Of a stretch of 64,000 bases of DNA, positions 1 to 8,554 are shown piece by piece. A model generated the notes under the pieces. It saw only the letters and a program-made list of their open reading frames with translations. It was not told the origin of the DNA and did not search any database. A program made the position numbers and the translations under genes. The stretch lies in the NCBI RefSeq assembly GCF_009604405.1, contig NZ_WEGK01000001.1, positions 1 through 64,000 on the forward strand. Direction: 5' to 3'. Origin of the DNA: Nocardia macrotermitis (GTDB lineage: Bacteria; Actinomycetota; Actinomycetes; Mycobacteriales; Mycobacteriaceae). How positions within the stretch are numbered: position 1 is the stretch's first letter; every line of letters starts with the position of its first letter.

Positions 1-11
1 ACTGACTCACC

Positions 12-106
12 GAAAGGGTGCTCCTGCAACTGCCATATTCGAACCTAGACAACTCGAATTATCGCAGGTCAGAGCACCCTTTCCTCATACCGACACACGG
101 TGTCGG
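12..106. repeat. Two inverted repeats at the left edge
   Basis: A perfect 12-bp inverted repeat (arms 12-23 and 72-83, left arm GAAAGGGTGCTC) encloses 48 nt. A second, tight hairpin follows at 90-106 (CCGACAC, 3-nt loop, GTGTCGG). There is no T-tract, so these are not classical terminators. They may be the end of an insertion sequence or a terminator region of a gene lying left of the window; the window edge prevents a decision. Confidence 0.45.
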
Positions 107-130
107 AATTCCGGTGAATGCGCGAGGTTA

Positions 131-1096
131 GTGGCCGATCGAAGTGCCAGGTCGGCGGTGATCGCGCGAGCCGCCGCAGCAGCGAGACTTGTGGTATCGG
201 TGGAACGGGAAGATTGCCGTGTTAGCGTGGCGAAGGTGGGCGCTGCGGGGTTTGATGCGGGTCAGGTTGCGTTGGTGCGGGATGATCCGGGGGCGCGGGT
301 GGAGTTGTTGCGGCGGCTTTATGAGCCGCCGGTGGAGGGGAGGGGGCGGCATTTGCCGTATCGGCGGGCTGCGTTGGCGTTCATGGGGTGGCAGGTGCGG
401 CGGGGGTTGCTGAATCCGCCGGGGGGTGCGGCGCCGGGGAGTCATTGGTGGCGGGCGGTCAATGAGCGGTTGTTGTTGGATACGTGTGAGGCGCGGGCGG
501 GGATCTTCGGGGGTGGGGGTGAGGGGTCCGGGCATAGTGGTGGGCTGGCGGTGGAGTTTGCGCGGCGGCCTTCGGCGCGGAGTTGGTATCGGGCTCACAA
601 TGCCAGCGTTGTGTCCGCTTATCTCGAGCATCGGGGGCTGGCCGAGCGGGAGAATCGGGTGGAGCGGTTCTTCATCAATGTTGTGTTGGTTCGAGTGCTC
701 TACGCGCATGCGTTGGTTGCGGCTCCGCGGTTGGCGTTGAGTTGGGGGGCTCCCGTCGCGCCGTTGCTGGGGGATCCGCGGTTGGGGATGACGGGGATCT
801 TTCTGTCGTTGTCGCGGGTTTTGCCCAATCACTATCCGCTGGTCGGTGAGTTGGGGCGGTATCTCGACGTGGAGCATGGGTTCGGGAGGTTGCTCGACTT
901 CGGGGTCATTCGGCCCAGGTTCGCCGATCTGTACGACTGGTCGGCCGATGAGCTCGGGATTCCGGAACTGCGCGAGCTGCTGTGTGGGGACGTTCCCGCA
1001 TATGCCTGGGATTCGGACGATGACGAGCCGTGGAATCCGACGCCGACGCCGCTGGCTCGCCTCGCCCGGCGGGTACTGCCGCCGCCGCGACGATGA
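131..1096 (+). CDS. Conserved hypothetical protein (321 aa)
   Basis: I do not recognise this protein. It begins with a GTG preceded by a GAGG at short distance, and a later start is possible because the first ~25 residues are low in complexity (Ala/Arg-rich). No signal peptide is obvious and there are no cofactor or catalytic motifs. The middle part is rich in Arg, Trp and hydrophobic residues (an HWWRAVNE-like stretch near residue 105), and the tail is acidic then proline-rich and basic (residues ~285-321). Codon third positions are overwhelmingly G, as in its neighbours, which supports a real gene. It lies about 140 bp upstream of dhaK on the same strand and could be independent of it. No function is assigned. 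Confidence 0.6.
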   Translation: MADRSARSAVIARAAAAARLVVSVEREDCRVSVAKVGAAGFDAGQVALVRDDPGARVELLRRLYEPPVEGRGRHLPYRRAALAFMGWQVRRGLLNPPGGAAPGSHWWRAVNERLLLDTCEARAGIFGGGGEGSGHSGGLAVEFARRPSARSWYRAHNASVVSAYLEHRGLAERENRVERFFINVVLVRVLYAHALVAAPRLALSWGAPVAPLLGDPRLGMTGIFLSLSRVLPNHYPLVGELGRYLDVEHGFGRLLDFGVIRPRFADLYDWSADELGIPELRELLCGDVPAYAWDSDDDEPWNPTPTPLARLARRVLPPPRR

Positions 1097-1234
1097 ATCC
1101 ATATGGCTGGTTCGTGCGGCAACGCCAACGCATGATGATCGGAGTGACAGTGCGGACGGGCACGTGCACGATACCGTTGGGGCGCGGCGACGACACCGTC
1201 GATGAACCCTTCCCTCTCCCGTAGGAGCCGCTCG

Positions 1235-2257
1235 ATGAGCTATTTCGCGCACTCTCCCGATGACCTGGTCGATCGCGCGCTGGCGGGGTTCGCTCGCGCG
1301 CATGCCGAAACTGTTTCGTACACAGTGGATCCGGGGTATCTGAGTGCGGTGGATCCCGCGCGGGGGCGGGTGGTCGGGTTGGTGTCCGGTGGCGGGTCGG
1401 GGCATGAGCCGATGCATGGCGGGTTCGTCGGGCGGGGGATGCTCGATGCCGCTTGTCCTGGAAGGGTTTTCGCTTCGCCGCACAATCGGCAGGTGTACGA
1501 GGCGTCGCGGGCGGTGGCGAAATCCGGTGGGGTGCTGCATATCGTGAAGAACTACACGGGTGATCGGATCAACTTCGCGATCGCGGCCGAGCGGATGCAG
1601 CACGACGGAATCGCTTGTGAACGGGTGCTGGTGGATGACGATGTGGCCACCGATTCCGAGGATATCGCGGTGGGCCGACGGGGTACCGGGGCGACGGTGA
1701 TCGTGGAGAAGTTGCTCGGGGCCGCTGCCGATGAGGGGCGCTCGCTGAGTGAATTGGCGGGGCTGGGTAAGCGGATCGTCGATGCGAGTCGCAGTATCGC
1801 GGTCGCCTCCGCCGCGCAGACCGCGCCCGGGACCGGACAACCGGCGTTCGAACTTCCCAGAGGGGCAATCGAATACGGTGTCGGCATTCACGGTGAGCGA
1901 TCCGGGCTCGTGCGCGCCGATGGTGAGATCGATGCGCTGGTCGGCGATATGACCGTCGCGTTGATCTCCGCGCTGGGATTGGGTTCCGGATCGCGCGTCA
2001 TCGTGCTGGTGAACGGCCTCGGTAGGACTACGCAGATGGAGCTGTACGGCGCATTCGACCGTCTCGCAACGATTCTCGAACAGCACGGGATCACGCTCGA
2101 ACGTCGACTGGTCGGCTCCCTGGTCACCGCGCTGGATATGCGCGGCTTCTCCCTCTCGCTGACCCGCACCGACGACGAATTGACCCGACTGTGGGACGCA
2201 CCGGCCCACACCGCCGCATGGCCCACCACCACCCGAACCGGCGAGGATGACCGATGA
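1235..2257 (+). CDS. dhaK: Dihydroxyacetone kinase subunit DhaK
   Basis: DhaK binds dihydroxyacetone covalently and presents it for phosphorylation to dihydroxyacetone phosphate. The 340-aa product shows the family hallmarks: a substrate loop GGGSGHEP at residues 52-59, an NYTGD motif at 106-110, and the covalent-binding histidine in GIHG at 217-220 (His219, matching His218 of E. coli DhaK). An upstream in-frame ATG at 1202 exists, but the ATG at 1235 has an AGGAG 8 nt before it and gives the normal DhaK N terminus (MSYFAHSPDD). The stop overlaps the dhaL start (ATGA), so the two are translationally coupled. No DhaM (PTS phosphoryl donor) gene is in the window. Confidence 0.93.
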   Translation: MSYFAHSPDDLVDRALAGFARAHAETVSYTVDPGYLSAVDPARGRVVGLVSGGGSGHEPMHGGFVGRGMLDAACPGRVFASPHNRQVYEASRAVAKSGGVLHIVKNYTGDRINFAIAAERMQHDGIACERVLVDDDVATDSEDIAVGRRGTGATVIVEKLLGAAADEGRSLSELAGLGKRIVDASRSIAVASAAQTAPGTGQPAFELPRGAIEYGVGIHGERSGLVRADGEIDALVGDMTVALISALGLGSGSRVIVLVNGLGRTTQMELYGAFDRLATILEQHGITLERRLVGSLVTALDMRGFSLSLTRTDDELTRLWDAPAHTAAWPTTTRTGEDDR

Positions 2258-2865
2258 CCGAAAATACCGCCCGCACTTGGATTCTCGGCTTCGCCGACCG
2301 CGTCATCACCGCCGAGCCTCAGCTCACCGCCTACGACCAGGCCGCGGGCGACGGCGACTTCGGCAACAACATCGGCGGCGCGGTCGCCCTGGTGCGCACC
2401 GAACTGGCCGCTCTGCCCGAAAACGCGTCCGCGCGAGAGGTTCTCACTGCGACGGCGAATGTCTTCCTGGACCGCGTCGGCGGCACCAGCGGCCCCCTGT
2501 TCGGTCTGCTGTTCCAAGCGCTGAGCAGAGCCGTCGGCGAAACCCTCACTCCCGCAACACTGGCCGAGGGTGCCGCCGAGGGTCTGGCCGCCATCCAGCG
2601 CGTCGGCGAGGCCCAGGTCGGCGACAAAACCCTCGTCGACGCCCTCTCCCCCGCCGTCGACGCCCTGCGCGCCCTCGCCCCGGATACCAACCTGGACAAG
2701 GCATTCGACGTCGCCGCGACAGCCGCGGTAGCCGGAGCCCGCAGTACCCGAGACATCCGCGCCCGCCGCGGCCGGGCCAGCTACGTCGGAGACCACGCCA
2801 TCGGCGTACCCGACCCGGGCGCGATCACGATCGGGTTGCTCTTCGGCTCGTCCGAGACCGGCTGA
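2254..2865 (+). CDS. dhaL: Dihydroxyacetone kinase subunit DhaL
   Basis: DhaL holds the nucleotide (ADP as cofactor in PTS-type enzymes) and transfers phosphate to the substrate bound on DhaK. The 203-aa length is normal. The nucleotide-metal aspartates are seen as Asp28, Asp33 and Asp35 in D-x4-GDGDFGNN, equivalent to E. coli Asp30/35/37, followed by a GGTSGPLF loop near residue 74. It starts inside the dhaK stop codon (4-bp overlap). The gene ends 3 bp before the convergent Fe-S gene, so there is no room for a separate terminator. Two-subunit DhaKL without a DhaM neighbour needs a donor encoded elsewhere. Confidence 0.92.
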   Translation: MTENTARTWILGFADRVITAEPQLTAYDQAAGDGDFGNNIGGAVALVRTELAALPENASAREVLTATANVFLDRVGGTSGPLFGLLFQALSRAVGETLTPATLAEGAAEGLAAIQRVGEAQVGDKTLVDALSPAVDALRALAPDTNLDKAFDVAATAAVAGARSTRDIRARRGRASYVGDHAIGVPDPGAITIGLLFGSSETG

Positions 2866-2868
2866 GCC

Positions 2869-3972
2869 TCACTCCGACGGGTCGCGCGGGCGCGGGCGCG
2901 GCCCGATCTGGTCGAGCAGATCGTTGACCTCATCCGGAAACCCATTGGTGACCGGCTTGACGGTCTTGTGCGGAAACCGTCGCGTGACATGCTCTTCCGC
3001 CGCCGACCCGGACAACACGTACACCGGCTCCCGCTTGTTCTGCAACGGCCGCACCACCTCGTCGAGATGTTCGCGCCGATTGTCCAGGAACGCGCCGATC
3101 ACGTCCTCCCCCGCCGGGCACACGGCCATGCAGTACCCGGCCTTGTAGTTGGGTTTGAACGACAGGCTCTGCCACATCGAGAACGATTCGCCCGTCGCCA
3201 CGCGTTCGCGGTACTCGTCGCGGTCCGCGCTGTCGGCGATGGTTTCGGCCCAGTCGGTGAAGCCGCCCATGAACTCTCGATAGTTGTGCGTGTAACACGC
3301 CTGGAAGTCGAAGCCGCCGTTCTCGGCGATCGCGCCGACGGGACAGGCGGATACGCACAGTTTGCACTCGAGGCAGGGATTGAAGTCGAGGTTCGCACTC
3401 GGCTCGTCCACCACCGCGTCGGTGACGACCGTGCCGAGCAGGATGAAGTTGCCGAACTTCGGGTGAATCACGTTGCGGTGTATGCCCATTACGCCGAGTC
3501 CGGCCGCCTCGGCCACCACCTTGTGCGCGATCACCCAGATCCGTCCGGGGAACTGGTCGACCTCCATCGGATATCCGGGCGCGGGATACATCGCGCGGTA
3601 TCCGGCGTCCTGTAGAGCCCGGGTGATCCCGCGGGACACCTCGTTGGTCTCGTCGTCGGCGTGATTGAACTCGGTGTTGGCCAGGCTGCGCATCGGGCTG
3701 CGCAGGTTGTCGCGGTTCATCCGCACGCAGAACGAGACGAAAGTCCTTGCAGTCGGCAGGATTCCGCGCGCGTGCTCCAACTCCGGCGCGACCCGTGGAT
3801 CGTCCACGGCGACGAATCCCACGTCGTCCGCACCGGCCGCCAGGCAGATCTCGCGCAACTCCGCCGCGCTCAGCACGGCCGCGGGCCGCGTTCGGCCCTG
3901 TTCGGCCATCCGCCGCACGGTCGGATGGTCCGCCAACCGCCGCGGTGTCGTGGGTTCGGATTCCATCACCAT
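2869..3972 (-). CDS. 4Fe-4S cluster protein, QueG/reductive-dehalogenase-like
   Basis: A 367-aa cytoplasmic protein with a bacterial ferredoxin-type motif C-x2-C-x2-C-x3-CP at Cys200, 203, 206 and 210, and more cysteines at 226, 281 and 285 (the latter as C-x3-CP) that could hold a second cluster. The layout (a ~190-residue N-terminal domain, then paired Fe-S motifs) resembles epoxyqueuosine reductase and the respiratory reductive dehalogenase family, but there is no Tat signal and I see no clear corrinoid motif. The substrate is unknown. The ATG at 3972 has GGGAGG 7 nt upstream. It is divergent from the aldehyde dehydrogenase at 4191, with which it may share a regulator. Confidence 0.75.
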   Translation of the reverse strand: MVMESEPTTPRRLADHPTVRRMAEQGRTRPAAVLSAAELREICLAAGADDVGFVAVDDPRVAPELEHARGILPTARTFVSFCVRMNRDNLRSPMRSLANTEFNHADDETNEVSRGITRALQDAGYRAMYPAPGYPMEVDQFPGRIWVIAHKVVAEAAGLGVMGIHRNVIHPKFGNFILLGTVVTDAVVDEPSANLDFNPCLECKLCVSACPVGAIAENGGFDFQACYTHNYREFMGGFTDWAETIADSADRDEYRERVATGESFSMWQSLSFKPNYKAGYCMAVCPAGEDVIGAFLDNRREHLDEVVRPLQNKREPVYVLSGSAAEEHVTRRFPHKTVKPVTNGFPDEVNDLLDQIGPRPRPRDPSE

Positions 3973-4078
3973 CGGGTGCCTCCCTCGCCTGTCTCCCCGA
4001 GACCGTCACGGCCTCAACGAGATAGACGCCCCGGCGCGCGGAAACTCATCGCTCATCACACCGGTAGATCACCACTCT

Positions 4079-4126
4079 TTTCTGAAGAAAGTATGATTCC
4101 CCGTTGACGAGAGTGATATTCTCGTC
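4079..4126. promoter_or_regulatory. Two palindromes in a divergent promoter region
   Basis: Between the Fe-S gene and the aldehyde dehydrogenase lie TTTCT-GA-AGAAA (4079-4090) and GACGAGA-N7-TCTCGTC (4106-4112 with 4120-4126). The stretch is AT-richer than its surroundings. They are plausible operators for a TetR- or GntR-type regulator acting on one or both genes; no such regulator is adjacent. Confidence 0.4.
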
Positions 4127-4190
4127 GCATTCGCACCCACGAAGAGGCGCTTGCACGTGTCGGGGCGGCTCGGCGAAAGGACAAGGCACA

Positions 4191-5639
4191 GTGAGTAACG
4201 CGATCGAGGTCGAACCCGCGGTCCAAAGCCCCGGCTCGGGGATCATTCCGGTCTACGACCCGTCCACCGAGGAGTTGATCGCCGAGGTCGCCGACTCGGA
4301 TCAGAAGGCGGTCGACGAGGCGGTGGCGCGGGCCCGCGAGACGTTCGAGTCGGGTGTGTGGCGCAAACTGCCCGCCGCGCACCGCGCCGAGGTGCTGTTC
4401 CGGGCCGCCGACATCATCCGCGCCCGCATCGACGAACTCGCCGAGCTCGAGGCCCGCGACAACGGCATGAACGCCACCGCCGCCAGCCACATCATCAAGG
4501 TGTCGCTCGAGATGCTGGTGTACTACGCCGGGTGGGTCGGCAAGATCCACGGCGAGTCGGCGAATCTCGTATCCGACGGTCTGCTGGGCGAATTCGAGAC
4601 GTACCACACCTTCACCCAGTACGAGCCGGTCGGCGTCGTCGGGCTGATCATCCCCTGGAACGGGCCGTTCTTCGTCGCGATGCTCAAGGTCGCGCCCGCG
4701 CTGGCCGCCGGATGCAGCGCGGTGCTCAAGCCCGCCGAGGAAACCCCGCTGACCGCGCTGAAACTCGAGGAGATCTTCCGCGAGGCCGGGCTGCCCGACG
4801 GCGTGCTGAACGTCGTCACCGGCTACGGCGAGACCACCGGCGCGGCGCTCACCGCGCACCCCGACGTGGACAAGATCTCGTTCACCGGCTCGACCGAGGT
4901 CGGACGCCTGATCGTGCACGCGGCCGCCGGCAACCTCAAGCGCCTCACCCTCGAACTCGGCGGCAAATCACCGCTGATCATGTTCGACGACGCCAATCTG
5001 GACAAGGCGATCATGGGCGCGGGCATGGGCCTGCTCGCCGGTTCCGGGCAGAACTGCTCGTGCACCTCGCGCATCTACGTGCAGCGCGGCATCTACGAAC
5101 GGGTCGTGGAGGGTCTTGCCGCCTTCGCGCAGATGCTGCCGATGGGCGGCAGCGACGACCCCAATTCCGTACTGGGACCGCTGATCAGCGAGAAGCAGCG
5201 CCAGCGCGTGAAGGGCATCGTGGACGACGGCGTCGCCGGGGGCGCGGAGGTGATCACCGGTGGGCAGCCGCTCGATCGCCGCGGCTACTTCTATCAGGCG
5301 ACCATCATCACCGGCACCACGCCCGATATGCGGCTGATCCAGGAGGAGATCTTCGGGCCCGTGGGTTCGGTGATCCCCTTCGACGACGAGGACGAGGTGA
5401 TCGCTGCCGCGAACGATACGCACTACGGGCTCGCCGGATCGATCTGGACCGAGAACCTCAGCCGCGCCCACCGCGTCGTGAACGAGCTTCGCGCAGGCCA
5501 GATCTGGGTGAATTCCGCTCTCGCCTCGGATCCCTCGATGCCGATCTCCGGACACAAGCAGTCGGGTTGGGGCGGCGAGCGGGGACGTAAGGGGATCGAG
5601 GCCTACTTCAACCTGAAGTCCGTGTACATCGGACACTGA
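4191..5639 (+). CDS. NAD(P)-dependent aldehyde dehydrogenase
   Basis: Oxidises an aldehyde to the carboxylic acid. The 482-aa protein has the full active site: Asn157 in IIPWN, Lys180 in the KPAEETP motif, general base Glu255 in LELGGKS and catalytic Cys289 in GQNCS. The substrate cannot be read from sequence. A start at 4104 would add a Cys/Arg-rich tail absent from the family, whereas the GTG at 4191 follows an AAAGGA and gives a standard N terminus. It is monocistronic, divergent from the Fe-S protein and followed by a hairpin terminator. Confidence 0.9.
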   Translation: MSNAIEVEPAVQSPGSGIIPVYDPSTEELIAEVADSDQKAVDEAVARARETFESGVWRKLPAAHRAEVLFRAADIIRARIDELAELEARDNGMNATAASHIIKVSLEMLVYYAGWVGKIHGESANLVSDGLLGEFETYHTFTQYEPVGVVGLIIPWNGPFFVAMLKVAPALAAGCSAVLKPAEETPLTALKLEEIFREAGLPDGVLNVVTGYGETTGAALTAHPDVDKISFTGSTEVGRLIVHAAAGNLKRLTLELGGKSPLIMFDDANLDKAIMGAGMGLLAGSGQNCSCTSRIYVQRGIYERVVEGLAAFAQMLPMGGSDDPNSVLGPLISEKQRQRVKGIVDDGVAGGAEVITGGQPLDRRGYFYQATIITGTTPDMRLIQEEIFGPVGSVIPFDDEDEVIAAANDTHYGLAGSIWTENLSRAHRVVNELRAGQIWVNSALASDPSMPISGHKQSGWGGERGRKGIEAYFNLKSVYIGH

Positions 5640-5645
5640 TCGCGG

Positions 5646-5681
5646 GTTCGGGGATCGCCGGCTGGTCGGTGGTCCCCGAAC
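5646..5681. terminator. Hairpin between convergent genes
   Basis: Perfect 9-bp arms GTTCGGGGA (5646-5654) and TCCCCGAAC (5673-5681) lie in the 68-bp gap between the aldehyde dehydrogenase stop and the convergent hydrolase stop. No U-tract is present, as is common for actinomycete terminators. Confidence 0.6.
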
Positions 5682-5707
5682 AACGGCTCTCGCTCGACAG
5701 GTCAACG

Positions 5708-7450
5708 CTATCGCGGGTCGACGGCGAAGTCGGCGAGAGATGTGGAGATCGGCTCGGGCCGATGGTTGTTCTGCTGGGCCGAGGCGGTCAGAACATCCAG
5801 GTGGTGATAGCCCGGCGCGATTACCAAGCGGCCCGAACGTGGTGGGCCGTTGCCGATCACCAGCCCCGAACCGCCGAGAAGGTTGATCGTCGGATGGGCC
5901 GTGACGCCCTCGGGGTGCACCAGCAGGCGGGCGATCTGCGGATCGTCGACCTGGAAGATGTCGGTGGCCAGTTTGGTCGGGAAGTAGTCCTCGGTGAACG
6001 GTAGCGGTTGCGCGGCCAGGCTGCGCGCCAGTTCGCCGATATCGGTCACCTCGGTTTCCGGTGTGGCGTAAGGCTTTCCGGCGCTGTCGCGGTAGACCGT
6101 TGCTCCCGGTGCGGTGATGCGGTCATAATTGCGCCAGGTGTAGAGCGGGCCGTCCGGTTGGTCGGGGATGCCGAGGGTGTCCGGGCCGAGGGCTGCGCGG
6201 GTGAGCGGGGTCAGGGCCGGGTTGTGCGCGAGGTCCTGAGGTAGCGGAAAGTCCTTGTCGCGCACCGGACCTCCGTCGAAGAATCCGGGACTGGTCTGTA
6301 GGAAGGCCAGCGGCTGGGAGGCGTTGCCCATGAGGGCACCGAGCACGGCGGCGTTGGTGAGGCGGAACTGCCGGACCGAGGGCGAGCCCGCGGCGAAGGT
6401 GGTCGCGTCCCGGGAGAACAGGAATCGCAGCGTGGTGTCCAGGTTCGGCGTGCGCGGCAGGGCCGCGGCGAGATGGCTCTGCCCGTCCGGATCCACGTCT
6501 GCGGCCAGGCCGACGATGCCCAGCAACGTCATGGTCTCGGGGCCGATGAGCACGGGCAGATTCAGCGTGCGCGGCGCGACACCGGAGCGCAGCGCGGCCT
6601 GGGTCGCCTCGTAGTCCAGGCCGCCGCTGGGCAGGATCGACCACGGCGAGGGCAGGCCCGAGAGCGCGGACAGCGTCGGAGAGATCGCGGTGTCCAGCGC
6701 GAAATAGCCCGCGCACTGGCGGTATCCGGGAGTGCCGCCGAAGTCCGCGTCGGCGAAGAACGCCGTCACCACCCCACCCAGGGAATGCCCGCCGCACAAC
6801 ACCTTTCGCTCACGTAGTGCCGGATCGGGGAGTTCGTGGACCAGCAGGTCGTACTCGTCGGTGATCGTCTGCGCGATACCGACGTTCGCCAGCCACGCCA
6901 CCTGATCGTTGCCGAGGAAGCCCGCGAAGGTGTGCCCGTCGACGGGGCGGTGGTGATAGTAATAGTCGAGCGCGACGTCGTAGTTGTGCGCGGCCAGACC
7001 CGCGCGCACGCCGGTGTGGTCGTCCAGGCAGTTGGACCGGCGATCCAGCGCCCAGAATTCGATGTGCTCACCGCGCCGAGCCGCCGCGGCCACGGTGTTG
7101 CGGGCGACGCTGTCGAATGCCCCGGCACCCTCCAGGATTCCGGGTTGAGCGATCAGAATCCGATCGGCCTCGGCCGCGACGGACGGCCCGTTCGCATCCC
7201 GGTATCGCAGATACGACAGCCAATCACAGGCCGCAGGCTGCGCGCCGACCGAGTCCGGTAGCGGAACACGCACGCGCACAACGGATTCGTCCACAGAGGT
7301 AACCGGCGAGGCGATCCGCACCGGCGTCTCCACCCGATCCGCCCCTTCCGGATCCGCACCCGCAACCGGAGCGACCGGCACCGCGGCCGCCGCCGCACTC
7401 GCCGCCACGACCAGCAGCCGGAACATCGAGCCGGTGATGCCTCGTCGCAT
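5708..7450 (-). CDS. Secreted alpha/beta-hydrolase (lipase/esterase-like)
   Basis: A 580-aa exported protein. Residues 1-31 form a signal peptide (MRRG start, long Ala/Val hydrophobic core, A-x-A-like end before DPEGAD). The nucleophile motif GGHSLGG at 220-226 (Ser223) marks an alpha/beta-hydrolase. The protein is long for a simple lipase; the region after residue 350 contains Phe/Pro-rich segments of unknown role. The substrate is unknown; secreted actinomycete relatives commonly act on lipids or esters. It is a single gene with a 426-bp upstream gap. Confidence 0.8.
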   Translation of the reverse strand: MRRGITGSMFRLLVVAASAAAAAVPVAPVAGADPEGADRVETPVRIASPVTSVDESVVRVRVPLPDSVGAQPAACDWLSYLRYRDANGPSVAAEADRILIAQPGILEGAGAFDSVARNTVAAAARRGEHIEFWALDRRSNCLDDHTGVRAGLAAHNYDVALDYYYHHRPVDGHTFAGFLGNDQVAWLANVGIAQTITDEYDLLVHELPDPALRERKVLCGGHSLGGVVTAFFADADFGGTPGYRQCAGYFALDTAISPTLSALSGLPSPWSILPSGGLDYEATQAALRSGVAPRTLNLPVLIGPETMTLLGIVGLAADVDPDGQSHLAAALPRTPNLDTTLRFLFSRDATTFAAGSPSVRQFRLTNAAVLGALMGNASQPLAFLQTSPGFFDGGPVRDKDFPLPQDLAHNPALTPLTRAALGPDTLGIPDQPDGPLYTWRNYDRITAPGATVYRDSAGKPYATPETEVTDIGELARSLAAQPLPFTEDYFPTKLATDIFQVDDPQIARLLVHPEGVTAHPTINLLGGSGLVIGNGPPRSGRLVIAPGYHHLDVLTASAQQNNHRPEPISTSLADFAVDPR

Positions 7451-7876
7451 CGGACCACTCTCCTCATCGAGATCCTGGCAAGCGTCGCTCTACCCGCGGG
7501 TAGCGTACGGTCACCGAGCGGCGGCAGGCCCGGATCGACACTGTCCGATACCCGGAAATCCACACTCCCGCACTGTGATCCGCCACAGTCGCACAGTCGA
7601 AGAGCCACCCTGCACTCTCGAAACACCTCCCCGCACCTGAAGACCACGCCAACCCGACTGCCGATGCTCTTCCATGAAGTCCGATCGCGACTGCGCCCCG
7701 AGTCCGATTGCGATCCAGGTCCGAAAACGGCCGGGCCAACTACGAGTCCGGTCAAGCACAGACCTATCCGGCGACAGTGTGGAATATGTTGCCGCCCAGA
7801 GGTTTTCCGATCAGCCCGACAAGTTGGAGCAGCTCAGCCCGACAAGTTGAGGCAGCCCAGCCCAAGTTGAGGCAGG
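7451..7876. other. Intergenic region with degenerate 23-bp repeats
   Basis: This 426-bp gap separates the secreted hydrolase start from the response-regulator stop. Up to about 7800 I see no gene. From about 7812 to 7893 there are four degenerate tandem units of about 19-23 bp built on CAGCCCGACAAGTTG, and the last unit reaches into the 3' end of the response-regulator gene. Confidence 0.6.
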
Positions 7877-7893
7877 TCAACCCGACGAGTTGG
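7812..7893. repeat. Degenerate ~23-bp tandem repeat (4 units)
   Basis: The units read CAGCCCGACAAGTTG-GAGCAGCT, CAGCCCGACAAGTTG-AGGCAGCC, CAGCCC-AAGTTGAGGCAG and TCAACCCGACGAGTTGGGGC. They are contiguous, without spacers. The last unit encodes the final residues (TRPNSSG) of the response regulator on the minus strand, so the array may have grown by slippage from the gene end. Confidence 0.65.
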
Positions 7894-8554
7894 GGCGGGT
7901 GAGGCCGAGGTCGTAGGCGATGATGACGGCTTGGATGCGGTCGCGCGCACCGAGTTTCGACAGGACGCGGCCGACGTGGGTTTTGACGGTGGATTCGGAC
8001 AGGACGAGGCGTTCGGCGATCTCGCCGTTGGTCCAGCCGTGGCCGATGGCGGTGAGGATTTCGCGTTCGCGGTCGGTGAGCGAGAGCCAGCGTGGGTCGT
8101 CGCCGCCGGGTGGGGTGGCTGGGCCCGAGGGCAGGTGTTGGGCGTAGGTGTCCAGGAGGCGGCGGGTGAGGGTGGGGGCGATGACCGCGTCGCCGCCTGC
8201 CACCGCGCGGATTCCGGCCAGGAGTTCCTCGGGTTGGGCGTCCTTGAGCAGGAAGCCGCTGGCTCCGGCGCGGAGCGCGGCGTAGGCGTATTCGTCGAGG
8301 TCGAAGGTGGTCATCACGAGGATGCGGGAGCGTCCGCCGGCCGCGATGATGCGGCGGGTGGCCTCGATACCGTCCATGCCGGGCATCCGGATGTCCATGA
8401 GTACGACGTCGGGACGTAGTTCCGCGGCCGCGCGGACGGCCTCGGCGCCGTGCGAAGCCTCGCCCAGGACCTCGGTCTCGGGGGCGGCGTCGAGCAGCAT
8501 GCGCAGGCCGTAGCGCTGGAGCGGCTGGTCGTCGACGATCAGGACGGTGGTCAC
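7877..8554 (-). CDS. NarL/LuxR-family response regulator
   Basis: The output half of a two-component system. The 225-aa protein has an N-terminal receiver domain (Asp8/Asp9 acidic pocket, phospho-acceptor Asp54 in VLMDIRMPG, a Lys near residue 104 in GFLLKDA) and a C-terminal LuxR-type helix-turn-helix (LTDREREILTAIGHG, then SESTVKTHVGRVLSKL). The GTG start overlaps the histidine kinase stop by 4 bp, so kinase and regulator are co-translated. The operon is ATPase-permease-kinase-regulator. The direct repeat at 11824-11865 upstream of the operon is a candidate binding site. Confidence 0.93.
   Translation of the reverse strand: MTTVLIVDDQPLQRYGLRMLLDAAPETEVLGEASHGAEAVRAAAELRPDVVLMDIRMPGMDGIEATRRIIAAGGRSRILVMTTFDLDEYAYAALRAGASGFLLKDAQPEELLAGIRAVAGGDAVIAPTLTRRLLDTYAQHLPSGPATPPGGDDPRWLSLTDREREILTAIGHGWTNGEIAERLVLSESTVKTHVGRVLSKLGARDRIQAVIIAYDLGLTRPNSSG

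Noticed and set aside
12..83. Complete insertion sequence at the left edge
   Set aside because: Only one pair of arms 48 nt apart is present, with no transposase gene between them; the most that can be said is a possible element end.
128..2209. A 693-codon open frame on the minus strand over the first two genes
   Set aside because: Its product is Arg/Pro/His/Gln-rich with no domain, and it is antisense to dhaK, which has intact catalytic motifs. Long antisense frames are expected at this GC content.
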